A DNA stretch of 64,000 nucleotides from an uncultured Clostridia bacterium (GTDB lineage Bacteria > Bacillota > Clostridia > Oscillospirales > Feifaniaceae). How positions within the stretch are numbered: the stretch's first letter is position 1; the number at the start of each line of letters is the position of its first letter. Shown here piece after piece: positions 35,600-45,300 of the stretch. The notes below the pieces were generated by a model. That model made no database searches and was not told the origin of the DNA. It saw nothing but the letters and a program-made list of their open reading frames with translations. The position numbers were made by a program, and so were the translations under genes. The stretch spans positions 1 to 64,000 of the forward strand of contig CALWCA010000011.1 of assembly GCA_944376235.1 (NCBI GenBank), read 5' to 3'.

Positions 35600-36484
35600 T
35601 TGGAAGTCTTCCTTCAGCAGCTGGTCAACGGCGTGTCGCTTGGCAGCATCTATGCGCTGGTGGCGCTGGGCTATACCATGGTCTACGGCATCATCAAGCT
35701 CATCAACTTCGCCCACTGCGACATTTACATGATTGGCGCTTATATCGGTTACTACTGCATGACCTATTTTGGCCTTTCGTTTTTCCCCTCCCTGCTGGTG
35801 GCCATGACAGGGTGCATGGTGCTTGGGGTGCTCATTGAAAAGATTGCCTACAAGCCCCTGCGCAACGCCGCCCGCATCTCGCTGCTCATCACGGCCATCG
35901 GCATGTCCCTTTTCCTGGAATACGGAACCATGTTTCTGGTGTCGGCCAAGGTCCGCACCTATCCCGCCATGACGGGCTTCATGGCCAAGACCTTCCATAT
36001 TGGCAACGTGCTCGTCACCATGCAGCAGATCGTGATTTTGGCCACCACTATTGCCCTCATGATCGCGCTGCAGTACATCGTCAAATACACGCGCGCCGGC
36101 AAGGCCATGCGCGCCGTTTCGCTGGACAAGGATGCGGCACAGCTCATGGGCATTGACGTCAACACCACCATCTCGATCACCTTTGCCATCGGCTCTGCGC
36201 TGGCGGGCGCCGCCGGCGTGCTGGTGGGTGTTTACTACAACACCATCAACCCGCTCATGGGCGTCACGCCCGGCCTCAAGGCCTTTGTTGCGGCCGTGTT
36301 CGGCGGCATCGGCCTGATCCCCGGCGCCATGGTGGGCGGCTACTTCATCGGCATTGTGGAGGTTCTGGTGTCGGGCTACGGCAACTCGATGTACCGCGAC
36401 GCCGTGGTGTTTGCCATTTTGATTTTGATTTTGATTCTCAAGCCGGCAGGCCTGCTTGGGAAGAATGTGGGAGAGAAGGTGTGA
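35600..36484 (+). CDS. livH: Branched-chain amino acid ABC transporter permease LivH
   Basis: 294 residues, about eight membrane helices. A TTG start at 35600 is 9 bp after AAAGGA and begins EVFLQQLVNGVSLGSIYALV, the standard LivH N-terminus; upstream codons fall in the hairpin region. ALGYTMVYGIIKLINFAHCD and the cytoplasmic EAA-like loop RAGKAMRAVSLDKDAAQLMG are diagnostic. The stop overlaps the following gene region. Confidence 0.95.
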   Translation: MEVFLQQLVNGVSLGSIYALVALGYTMVYGIIKLINFAHCDIYMIGAYIGYYCMTYFGLSFFPSLLVAMTGCMVLGVLIEKIAYKPLRNAARISLLITAIGMSLFLEYGTMFLVSAKVRTYPAMTGFMAKTFHIGNVLVTMQQIVILATTIALMIALQYIVKYTRAGKAMRAVSLDKDAAQLMGIDVNTTISITFAIGSALAGAAGVLVGVYYNTINPLMGVTPGLKAFVAAVFGGIGLIPGAMVGGYFIGIVEVLVSGYGNSMYRDAVVFAILILILILKPAGLLGKNVGEKV

Positions 36485-36489
36485 CGAAA

Positions 36490-37452
36490 ATGAAGAAGAG
36501 AAAAAACCTTCCCCTCATCATTACCCTGGCCGTCACCTATGTCGCCGTGTGGGCGCTGCAGGCGACCGGTATCGTCAACGACTATTCCTTTGCCGTCATC
36601 GTGACCATCGGCATCAACATTATTTTGGCGACCTCACTCAACCTGGTCACGGGCTTTACCGGGCAGTTTTCCCTCGGGCATGCGGGCTTCATGTCGATCG
36701 GGGCATACACCTGCGCGCTCATCACCCAAAAGAATCCCACAATCCCCGGCTTTTTGCTGGGGGTTGCGGCGGGAGCCACGGCGGCCGCCCTGGTGGGCGT
36801 TTTGGTGGGCCTGCCCACGCTGCGCCTGCGCGGGGACTACCTGGCCATTGCCACGCTGGGCATGGCCGAGATCATCCGCGTGGTTTTCCTGAATCTCGAA
36901 ATCACAAACGGAGCTGCGGGCCTTTCCTTTTTGCCGCAGTTTGTCAACTGGAACTGGCTCTTTCTTTTCACGGCGGGCACCCTTGTCCTGCTGCGCAACT
37001 TCCTCAACTCCTCGCCGGGGCGCGCCTGCATTTCGGTGCGTGAGGATGAGATCGCGGCGGAATCCATGGGCGTCAACACGACAAAATACAAGGTGACGGC
37101 CTTTTCCATGGGCGCCTTTTTTGCCGGCGTTGCCGGAGCGCTCTACACCTCGTATTTCTTTTTCATCAAGCCCGACCTGTTCAACTTCAACAAGTCCATC
37201 GACATTTTGGTGATCGTGGTTTTGGGAGGCATGGGCAGCCTTTCGGGCTCGGTGATTGCCGCCGTGCTGCTGCAGCTCATTTCGACCTGGCTGGCCGCCT
37301 TTCCCGAAGTTCGGATGGTTCTCTATGCGGCCATGCTGGTGGCCATCATGCTCTTCCGTCCGCAGGGGCTGCTGGGTTCCACCGAGGTGTCGGCCGTGAT
37401 TTCCCGCCGGCTGTCCAAAATCGGACGGCGGGCAAAGGAAGAGGAGGTGTGA
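36490..37452 (+). CDS. livM: Branched-chain amino acid ABC transporter permease LivM
   Basis: 320 residues. ATG 36490 is chosen; a GTG at 36481 lies too near the GAGAGAAGG site. LATSLNLVTGFTGQFSLGHAG and the loop GRACISVREDEIAAESMGVN are LivM signatures. Partner of LivH in the membrane channel. Confidence 0.95.
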   Translation: MKKRKNLPLIITLAVTYVAVWALQATGIVNDYSFAVIVTIGINIILATSLNLVTGFTGQFSLGHAGFMSIGAYTCALITQKNPTIPGFLLGVAAGATAAALVGVLVGLPTLRLRGDYLAIATLGMAEIIRVVFLNLEITNGAAGLSFLPQFVNWNWLFLFTAGTLVLLRNFLNSSPGRACISVREDEIAAESMGVNTTKYKVTAFSMGAFFAGVAGALYTSYFFFIKPDLFNFNKSIDILVIVVLGGMGSLSGSVIAAVLLQLISTWLAAFPEVRMVLYAAMLVAIMLFRPQGLLGSTEVSAVISRRLSKIGRRAKEEEV

Positions 37453-37456
37453 GGGC

Positions 37457-38242
37457 GTGCCAATCCTGAACGTAGAAAATCTGACCAAGACCTTTGGCGG
37501 CCTGACCGCCGTTTCGGGAGTTAACCTGACGCTGGAATCGGGCGAGCTGGTGGGCCTGATCGGGCCTAACGGCGCGGGGAAGACCACGGTTTTCAACCTG
37601 CTGACCGGCGTCTATCACCCCACGCGCGGCAGCGTGACGCTTGACCGGGGCCACGGGGCGGTGTCGCTGGTAGGCAAAAAGCCCTACAATATCTGTAAAG
37701 AGGGCGTGGCGCGTACCTTTCAGAACATCCGGCTCTTCCGCAGCCTCACGGTGCTCGACAATGTGCGCATTGCCATGCATCAAAACGTACGCTACGGCAT
37801 TGCGGGCGGGCTTTTTCACATGGGAAGCTACAAAAAAGAGGAACAGGCGCTGCTTGAAAAGGCACAGAGCCTGCTGTCTATGTTGGGGCTGGCCGAAAAA
37901 AGCGATGAGCTTGCCGCCAACCTCTCCTATGGGGAGCAGCGTCATCTGGAAATCGCCCGTGCGCTGGCCACCGACCCCGCCCTGCTGCTGCTTGATGAGC
38001 CGGCCGCCGGCATGAATCCCGCAGAAACGGCGCAGCTGACCTCCTTTATCGCGCAGATCCGCCGGGATTTCGGCCTCACCATCCTGCTCATCGAGCACGA
38101 TATGTCGCTGGTCATGACCATTTGCGAGCGCATCTATGTGCTGGACTATGGCACCGTCATTGCGGCGGGGACGCCGGGTGAGATCAAAACCGACAAACGG
38201 GTCATTGAGGCCTATCTGGGGGAGGACATGGGAAATGCTTGA
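37457..38242 (+). CDS. livG: Branched-chain amino acid ABC transporter ATP-binding protein LivG
   Basis: 261 residues from a GTG start. Walker A GPNGAGKTT (about 37-45), the LivG-specific GVARTFQNIRLFRSLTVLDN, signature NLSYGEQRHLEIARAL and Walker B LLLLDEPAAGMNP. It overlaps livF by 8 bp. Confidence 0.96.
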   Translation: MPILNVENLTKTFGGLTAVSGVNLTLESGELVGLIGPNGAGKTTVFNLLTGVYHPTRGSVTLDRGHGAVSLVGKKPYNICKEGVARTFQNIRLFRSLTVLDNVRIAMHQNVRYGIAGGLFHMGSYKKEEQALLEKAQSLLSMLGLAEKSDELAANLSYGEQRHLEIARALATDPALLLLDEPAAGMNPAETAQLTSFIAQIRRDFGLTILLIEHDMSLVMTICERIYVLDYGTVIAAGTPGEIKTDKRVIEAYLGEDMGNA

Positions 38243-38942
38243 ACTGAGGGACCTCAATGTCCACTATGATATGATTCACGCCATCAAGGGCATTTCGCTC
38301 ACGGTGGAAAAGGGCGAGATCGTCACCCTGATTGGCGCCAACGGCGCCGGAAAGACCACCACGCTGCGCACCATTGCAGGCCTCAAGAAGCCGACGTCGG
38401 GCTCGGTCTGGCTCAACGGCCAGGACATCACCGAGACCACGCCGCGCCAGCGCGTGCAGATGGGAGCCGCGATGGTGCCCGAGGGCAGGCACGTCTTTTC
38501 CGAGATGACGGTGCAGGAAAATCTGGAGCTGGGCGCCTATCTGCGCCGCGACAAAGAAGGGATCGCACAGGATATGGAAATGGTGTGCGGCTACTTCCCC
38601 ATTCTCAAGAGCAGGCGCAAGCAGACTGCCGGGACCCTGTCGGGCGGCGAGCAGCAGATGCTGGCCATGGCCAGGGCGCTCATGAGCAGGCCGGAGATCC
38701 TCTTTCTCGACGAGCCCTCCATGGGGCTTTCCCCCTTGCTCGTTTCGGAAATTTTTGCTATAATAAAGACCATCAATAACGCCGGAACCACCATCTTGCT
38801 GGTGGAGCAAAACGCCGGAATGGCGCTTTCGGTGGCAAACCGCGCCTATGTTATGGAGACCGGCAGCATCGTATTGTCGGGCACGGGTGCGGAATTGATG
38901 GAGAGCGATGAGATCCGTAAGGCTTATTTAGGAGGTTCGTGA
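38235..38942 (+). CDS. livF: Branched-chain amino acid ABC transporter ATP-binding protein LivF
   Basis: 235 residues. Walker A GANGAGKTTTL, LivF-type VPEGRHVFSEMTVQENLELG, signature TLSGGEQQMLAMARAL and Walker B EILFLDEPSMGLSP. Its ATG overlaps the end of livG. The stop shares a base with the next gene's ATG, so the CBS-ACT protein is translated from the same mRNA. Confidence 0.96.
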   Translation: MLELRDLNVHYDMIHAIKGISLTVEKGEIVTLIGANGAGKTTTLRTIAGLKKPTSGSVWLNGQDITETTPRQRVQMGAAMVPEGRHVFSEMTVQENLELGAYLRRDKEGIAQDMEMVCGYFPILKSRRKQTAGTLSGGEQQMLAMARALMSRPEILFLDEPSMGLSPLLVSEIFAIIKTINNAGTTILLVEQNAGMALSVANRAYVMETGSIVLSGTGAELMESDEIRKAYLGGS

Positions 38943-39586
38943 TGTTTGTACGCAATCGTATGACCACCAAGGTGGTCACCGTAGCCCCTGATCAGACCAT
39001 CCCCGACGCACAGGGCATTCTCACGCTTTACAACCTCAAGCACCTTCCCGTGGTCGACGGAGAGCGCGTTGTAGGCGTGCTCTCGCGTGTGGATGTGGCA
39101 AAGGCTTCCCCCTCCACAGCCTCCACGCTGGATGCGGGCGAGCTGAGCTATCTGCTTGCCAAGATCAAGGTGCGCGATATCATGTCCAAAAAGCTCATCA
39201 CTGCCACGCCAAACATGCTGCTGGAGGAAGCGGCAACTCTCATGCGGGCGAGCAGGGTGTCTTTTTTGCCGGTGGTGGAAGGGGAACGTCTGGTGGGCGT
39301 GATCACCGAGAGCAACGTGTTTGACGCGTTCATCGAGATTTTGGGCTTTAAGGACAAGGGCACGCGCCTGACCATCGAGGTCGAGGATTCGGGCCCCGGG
39401 ATTCTGTCGGCCGTGGCAGGGGTGTTCGCCTCCTGCGGCGTGTCCATCCGCAGCAACGCGCTGTATCATCTGCCAGACAACCGCGCGGCCATGGTCTTCG
39501 GCACCGAGCTGGAGGATACCACCGAGCTCGAAGCGGCTCTGCAGGCGGCGGGCTATCCTGTCTATTGGAAGCTCAAAAACGAGTAG
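38942..39586 (+). CDS. CBS-pair and ACT domain protein (AcuB-like), probable liv regulator
   Basis: 214 residues. ATG 38942 lies 6 bp from AGGAGG. Two CBS domains (about 7-60 and 75-130; FVRNRMTTKVVTVAPDQTI and RDIMSKKLITATPNMLLEEA) precede an ACT domain (about 140-214; LTIEVEDSGPGILSAVAGVF). CBS pairs bind adenine nucleotides and ACT domains bind amino acids. AcuB has the same layout. Being the last gene of the liv operon, it may sense branched-chain amino acid and adenylate levels (inference). There is no catalytic or DNA-binding domain. Confidence 0.9.
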   Translation: MFVRNRMTTKVVTVAPDQTIPDAQGILTLYNLKHLPVVDGERVVGVLSRVDVAKASPSTASTLDAGELSYLLAKIKVRDIMSKKLITATPNMLLEEAATLMRASRVSFLPVVEGERLVGVITESNVFDAFIEILGFKDKGTRLTIEVEDSGPGILSAVAGVFASCGVSIRSNALYHLPDNRAAMVFGTELEDTTELEAALQAAGYPVYWKLKNE

Positions 39587-39631
39587 CTGCGGGCGGCATG
39601 CCCCCCCTTTGGCCCTTTTTCACAAAAGAGA

Positions 39632-39664
39632 AATCCGGCTCTTTGGAAAAGAGCCGGATTTTTT
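39632..39664 (+). terminator. Terminator of the liv operon
   Basis: A 12-bp stem AATCCGGCTCTT/AAGAGCCGGATT (39632-39643 with 39649-39660) followed by T6. Confidence 0.93.
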
Positions 39665-40170
39665 GCGCCCAAATGCTCTTCCGCCGCAAAAAGGAGCGCC
39701 CCATGAAAAGCCGGGCAAGGCGCGGCGGGCTTTGGCAGGGCAGGAAAAACCAAGCAGCTTTTGCACAGGGTGCAGCGCAAAATCCAATGTCGGCGCACCA
39801 AGGGGAGCATTTGAAATAAAGAAAAGTGCGGTGTTTGCCGTGCCTGAGCGCTCAAAGCCCGGCGTCCGCAGAAGGCCCGGACTGACGGCCCCGCGCGAGG
39901 GCGGCCCTTGGCCGCAAGGCCAAAGCAAAGAGAAGGGGGAAAAGAAGCAAGCCCGGCATGGCGCTCCAATGGAAGGAGGCCCTGCGCCGACGGGAAAGGC
40001 CTCTCCCCTCTTTGTTTTGGGCCGGTTTTCCCCCTGTGGGGGAAAACCCCTCGCGCGGGGCCGTGCGGGGTGCGTTTCGGGCTGGGCTGCCGGAATGCAG
40101 GCGGGAGCCGGGTCGAAAAGGGGAAAGCCGGGGCAAGGGCAAATCCTGCCGGGATCTGTGAGGCCAGAGG
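39665..40170. other. No gene seen
   Basis: About 500 bp between the liv terminator and the end of the purine operon. It is GC-rich, purine-biased DNA with a few short inverted repeats (for example GGTTTTCCCCC/GGGGGAAAACC near 40023-40049). No frame has a good ribosome site or recognisable product. Confidence 0.5.
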
Positions 40171-40260
40171 AAAAAGAAGGAGGCCGTGGGGGCAGGTTTT
40201 CAGCCTGCCCCCACGGCCTCCTCCTTTTGCTGCGCTGCCCGCAGGCAGCGCAGCTTTTTT
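40171..40260. terminator. Double hairpin terminator after glyA
   Basis: Hairpin A (40179-40196 with 40204-40221, 18 bp) runs on the minus strand into TTCTTTTT and would end the purine operon mRNA. Hairpin B (40229-40239 with 40244-40254, 11 bp) is followed on the plus strand by T6 and would block transcription from the other side. Confidence 0.85.
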
Positions 40261-40270
40261 GGGGGATGGA

Positions 40271-41515
40271 TTATTCGTAGATGGGGAAGCGGGCGCACAG
40301 CGCCGTCACTTCCTGACGGATGGACTCGCAGTTGCCCTCAAAGTCGCGGGCAACGCGGCCCAGCATGGAGGCAACCTGCTTCATCTCCTCCTCCTTGAAG
40401 CCACGACTTGTGACGGCAGGGGTGCCGACGCGGATGCCGCTTGTCACGGTGGGCTTTTGCGGGTCGTGGGGGATGGAGTTTTTGTTGGCGGTGATATAGA
40501 CCTCGTCGAGCATTTTCTCCATGGCCTTGCCCGTGATATCAAAGGGGCGCAGGTCCACCAGCATCAGATGGTTGTCGGTGCCGCCCGACACCAGGCGGAA
40601 TCCCTCGGCCAGCAGGCCCTCGGCCAGTGCCTTGGCGTTTTTGACCACCTGCTCCTGATAGCTCTTGAACTCGGGCTTGAGCGCCTCTCCAAAGCAGACG
40701 GCCTTGGCGGCGATGGTGTGCATGAGGGGGCCGCCCTGGGTGCCGGGGAAGACGGCCTTGTCGATTTGCTTGGCAAGCGACTCCTTGCACAGGATGAGGC
40801 CGCCACGGGGCCCGCGCAGCGTCTTGTGGGTGGTGCTGGTCACGACGTCGGCATAGGGGACGGGGTTTTCGTGCAGCCCGGCGGCCACGAGGCCGGCGAT
40901 GTGGGCCATGTCCACCATGAGGTAGGCGCCGCAGCTGTCGGCAATCTGGCGGAAGCGTTTGAAGTCGATGGCACGGGGATAGGCCGAGGCGCCGGCCACG
41001 ATGAGCTTGGGATGGTGCTTTTTGGCCAGGGCCTCCACCTCGTCGTAGTCGATGCACTCGGTGGCGTCGTCCAGCCCGTAGGAGACGATTTTGAAGTAGC
41101 TGCCCGAGATATTGACGGGGCTGCCGTGGGAAAGATGGCCGCCGTGGTTGAGGCTCATGCCCAGCACGGTGTCGCCCGGCTCGAGCAGGGCGAAGAAAAC
41201 GGCCAGGTTGGCGTTGGCGCCGCTGTGGGGCTGAACGTTGGCGTGGTCGGCGCCAAAGAGCTTGCAGGCGCGCTCGCGGGCGATGCGCTCGGTGACGTCG
41301 ATCTCCTCGCAGCCGCCATAGTAGCGCTTGCCGGGATAGCCCTCGGCGTACTTGTTGGTCAGGCAGGTGCCCATGGTGATCATCACGGGCTCGCTGACAA
41401 TGTTTTCCGAGGCGATGAGCTCGATGTTGCGCTTTTGACGCGCGAGCTCGGATTCAATGGTGGCCCCGACTTCGGGATCATGCTGATTGATAAAATCCAT
41501 AATCTGTCGAATCAT
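40271..41515 (-). CDS. glyA: Serine hydroxymethyltransferase
   Basis: 414 residues, PLP enzyme interconverting serine and glycine and making 5,10-methylene-THF. ATG 41515 lies after AAAGGAGAGG and yields the standard length. [24 protein letters not shown], the PLP-lysine motif [16 protein letters not shown] and [16 protein letters not shown] are all present. As the last gene of the purine operon it supplies glycine for PurD and, with FolD, formyl-THF for PurN and PurH. Confidence 0.97.
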   Translation of the reverse strand: MIRQIMDFINQHDPEVGATIESELARQKRNIELIASENIVSEPVMITMGTCLTNKYAEGYPGKRYYGGCEEIDVTERIARERACKLFGADHANVQPHSGANANLAVFFALLEPGDTVLGMSLNHGGHLSHGSPVNISGSYFKIVSYGLDDATECIDYDEVEALAKKHHPKLIVAGASAYPRAIDFKRFRQIADSCGAYLMVDMAHIAGLVAAGLHENPVPYADVVTSTTHKTLRGPRGGLILCKESLAKQIDKAVFPGTQGGPLMHTIAAKAVCFGEALKPEFKSYQEQVVKNAKALAEGLLAEGFRLVSGGTDNHLMLVDLRPFDITGKAMEKMLDEVYITANKNSIPHDPQKPTVTSGIRVGTPAVTSRGFKEEEMKQVASMLGRVARDFEGNCESIRQEVTALCARFPIYE

Positions 41516-41535
41516 TTGTCTGTCCCTCTCCTTTG

Positions 41536-42384
41536 TCAAATCTGAGCCGCGCGCTCGGCGGCCTCGATGGTATTTTCCATGAGCATGATGATGGTCATGG
41601 GGCCCACCCCGCCGGGAACCGGCGAGATGGCGCTGGCCTTGGCCTGCACTTCGTCGAAGAGAACGTCTCCCAAAAGGCCGTCGGGCGTGCGGTTGATGCC
41701 CACGTCGATGACAACGGCGCCCTCCTTGACAAAGTCTCCGGTGATGAGCTGCGGCTTTCCGACGGCGGCAACCAGCACGTCGGCCTGCCGGGTGATGTCG
41801 CGCAGGTTTTGGGTGCGGCTGTGGCAGACGGTCACGGTGGCGTCCTGCGAGAGCAGCAGCAGGGACACCGGCTTGCCCACGATCATGCTGCGGCCCACCA
41901 CAACGGCGTGCTTGCCGCATAGGGAGATGCCGGCGCTTTCCATCAGCCGCAAAATGCCCTTTGGCGTGCAGGGTACAAAGCCCGGCTCGCCCTTGAGCAG
42001 CGCGCCGAGGCTTTCGCTGCAAAACCCGTCCACATCCTTTTTGGGGTCGATGCGCGCCGTCACGGCGTCCTCTTGGATGTGGGGCGGCAGGGGAAGCTGC
42101 ACCAAAATGCCGTGCAGGGCCGGGTCGCCGTTCATCTCGTCAATGCGGGCGAGAAGCTGCTCCTGCGTGGTGTCCTCGGGCAGATGCAGCACGACAGAGT
42201 GCATGCCAAGGCGCTCGCACATGCGGGCCTTGTTTCTCACATAGACCTCGCTTGCCGCATCGTCGCCCACGCGGATGACGCCAAGCCCCGGTGTGACGCC
42301 GCGCGCCTTGAGAGCTCCCACGCGGGCTTTGAGCTCTTCCCGCAGCGAGGCGGAAAGTTTTTTTCCGTCGAGTAAAATGGCCAT
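41536..42384 (-). CDS. folD: Bifunctional methylene-THF dehydrogenase/methenyl-THF cyclohydrolase
   Basis: 282 residues. ATG 42384 follows GGGAGGAAG and shares one base with the purL stop (TAATG). The catalytic Tyr-Lys pair is in [29 protein letters not shown], the NADP-site [14 protein letters not shown] and the C-terminal [18 protein letters not shown] are FolD signatures. It links glyA's product to 10-formyl-THF. Confidence 0.96.
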   Translation of the reverse strand: MAILLDGKKLSASLREELKARVGALKARGVTPGLGVIRVGDDAASEVYVRNKARMCERLGMHSVVLHLPEDTTQEQLLARIDEMNGDPALHGILVQLPLPPHIQEDAVTARIDPKKDVDGFCSESLGALLKGEPGFVPCTPKGILRLMESAGISLCGKHAVVVGRSMIVGKPVSLLLLSQDATVTVCHSRTQNLRDITRQADVLVAAVGKPQLITGDFVKEGAVVIDVGINRTPDGLLGDVLFDEVQAKASAISPVPGGVGPMTIIMLMENTIEAAERAAQI

Positions 42385-45300
42385 TATCTTCCTCCCAGGT
42401 ATGCGACCGCCGAGCGGAAGAGACCCATGTCGTAGCGGCCGGGCACGTTTTTGTAAAGGCCGGGGCCGATGCGCTCCACATGGGCCATTTTGCCCAGCAC
42501 ACGTCCGTCGGGAGAGGTGATGCACTCCACGGCGGCGGCGCTGCCGTTGGGGTTGTGGGCGATGTCCATGGTGGGATTTCCGTCAAGGTCGACATACTGC
42601 AATGCAATCTGTCCGTTTTTGGCCAGCCGCTCCACGGTGGCCTCGTCTGCCCAGAAGCGGCCTTCGCCGTGGGCAATGGGGGTGGTGTAGACCTCTCCCA
42701 CCCTGGTCTGCGACATCCAGGGGGAGAGCGTGGAGGCCACGCGGGTGCGCACCATGCGCGACTGCAGGCGGCCGATGGTGTTGAAGGTCAGCGTGGGGCA
42801 GCTCTCGTCGGTGTCGACGATTTTTCCGAAGGGAACCAGCCCCAGCTTGATGAGGGCCTGGAAGCCGTTGCAGATGCCGCACATGAGGCCGTCGCGCTGC
42901 TCGAGCAGTGCGGTGGTCTCCTCTTTGACGCGGGCGTTACGGAAGAAGGCGGTGATAAACTTGGCCGAGCCGTCGGGCTCGTCGCCGCCCGAAAAGCCGC
43001 CGGGGATGACAACCGCATGGCTTTGCCGCAGGGCCGCCGCAAAGGCGTCGATGCTCTCGGAGATGTCGGCGGAGGTCAGGTTGCGGATGACGAAGATGTC
43101 GGCCTCGCCCCCCGCCAGCTCCACGGCCTTGGCCGTGTCGTATTCGCAGTTGGTGCCGGGAAAGACCGGGATGAGGAACCTGGGCTTTTGGGTGAGCACG
43201 GCGGGAGCGCGCTTTGCGGTGCCCTCAAAGGAGAAGGCCGGCACCGTTTGCTGCTCCATGTCCACGCTTCTCGGGAAGAGGGGGGCCAGCTTGGCCTCCG
43301 AGATGCGCAGCAGCTCGGAGAGCTCCACCGTCTCGCCCCCAAAGGTGAGAACGGGCTGCTGCGTGACAACGCCCAGGGGAAGGCCGGCCTGCACCGTCTC
43401 GTCGGCAAGCTCGAGCACAAAGGCGCCGTAGGCATAGGAGAACAAATCGTGAAGCGAAACGCCCTTGTCGAAGGCAAGGCCGAGGTTGTTGCCAAAGCCC
43501 ATCTTCATCACGGCCTCGGCCACCCCGCCAAAGCCCGGGGTGTAGGCGGCGCAGGCGCAGCCGCTGTGCAGCAGCTTTGCCACGGTTTCAAAGTTTTTGA
43601 GCAGGGAGTTTGCCGTCGGCAGGCCGTCGGCATCGGTCTCGGGACGCAGCAGCACCACCCGGTGTCCCGCCTGCTTGAATTCGGGCGAAACAACGTGGGC
43701 CACCGGCTCGACCGTGACGGCAAAGGAGATGAGCGTGGGCGGCACATGGATGTCCTCAAAGCTGCCGCTCATGGAGTCCTTGCCGCCGATGGAGGCAAGA
43801 CGCAGCTCCTTTTGGGCCTTGTAGGCGCCCAGCAGGGCGGCCAGAGGCTTGCCCCAGCGTGACGGCTCGTGGCCCAGCTTTTCAAAATACTCCTGGAAGG
43901 AGAGGTAGGTGTCGGCAAGGCCCGCGCCCGAGGCCACCAGCTTGGAGACCGACTCCACCACGGCGAGATAGGCGCCGTGAAAGGGGCTTTTTTCCGACAC
44001 ATGGGGGTTAAAGCCCCACGACATGAGCGAGCAGGTCAGGGCGTCGCCCTTTTCGCGCGAAATCTTGTGGGCCATGGCCTGAATGGGGGTGCGCTGATAG
44101 ATGCCGCCGTAGGGCATGAGCACGGTGCCCGCCCCGATGTTGCAGTCAAAGCGCTCGGCCATGCCCTGCTTGGAGCAGACGTTGAGGTCGTCGGCCAGAC
44201 GGCGCATGCCGCCGGCAAAGTCGCCGGGGATTTCCCGGGCAAAGGGCTTTGGCGCGGCGGGAGAGGCCGTGGTGTGCTTGGAGGCCCCGTTGCAGGAGAG
44301 GAACTCGCGCGACAGGTCGACAATCACGTCGCCGTTCCAGGTCATGGTCACGCGCGGGTCGGCCTTGACGTGGGCCACCACGGTGGCCTCGAGGTTTTCG
44401 GCATGGGCTAAGGCGAGGAATTTGTCCACGTCGCCTGCCGCCACCACAACGGCCATGCGCTCCTGCGACTCGCTGATGGCAAGCTCGGTGCCGTCGAGCC
44501 CCTCATACTTCTTGGGCACGGCAGACAGGTCGATGCGCAGGCCGTCGGCCAGCTCGCCGATGGCCACCGAAACGCCGCCTGCGCCAAAGTCGTTGCAGCG
44601 CTTGATGAGGCGGGAGGCCTCAGGGTTGCGGAAGAGGCGCTGAATTTTGCGCTCCTCAGGGGCGTTGCCCTTCTGCACCTCGGCGCCGCAGGTCTCCAGC
44701 GAGGAGACGGTGTGCGACTTGGAGGAGCCGGTGGCGCCGCCGCAGCCGTCGCGCCCGGTGCGTCCGCCCAGCAAAATCACGGCGTCGCCCGGGGCCGGCT
44801 TTTCGCGCCGCACGTTGCCGGCAGGCGCCGCCGCAATCACGGCGCCCACCTCCATGCGCTTGGCCTCGTAGCCGGGGTGGTAGACCTCGTCCACCAGGCC
44901 GGTGGTCAGGCCGATCTGATTGCCGTAGGAGCTGTATCCCGCCGCCGCATCCATCACGATTTTGCGCTGCGGCAGCTTGCCGGGCAGTGTTTCGGAGAGC
45001 GGCTTGAGGGGGTCGGCGGCGCCGGTCAGGCGCATGGCGGCATAGACGTAGGCGCGTCCGCTCAAGGGGTCGCGGATGGCGCCGCCCACGCAGGTGGCCG
45101 CCCCGCCGAAGGGCTCGATTTCGGTGGGATGGTTGTGGGTCTCGTTTTTGAAGAGCAGCAGCCAGGGCTCGTCGCCCTGCTCGGTCTGCACGGTGATTTT
45201 GACGGTGCAGGCGTTGACCTCCTCCGACTCGTCAAGGCCGGGCAGGGCCCCCTCCTTTTTGAGGGAGCGCGCCGCGATGGTGGCAAGGTCCATCAGGCAG

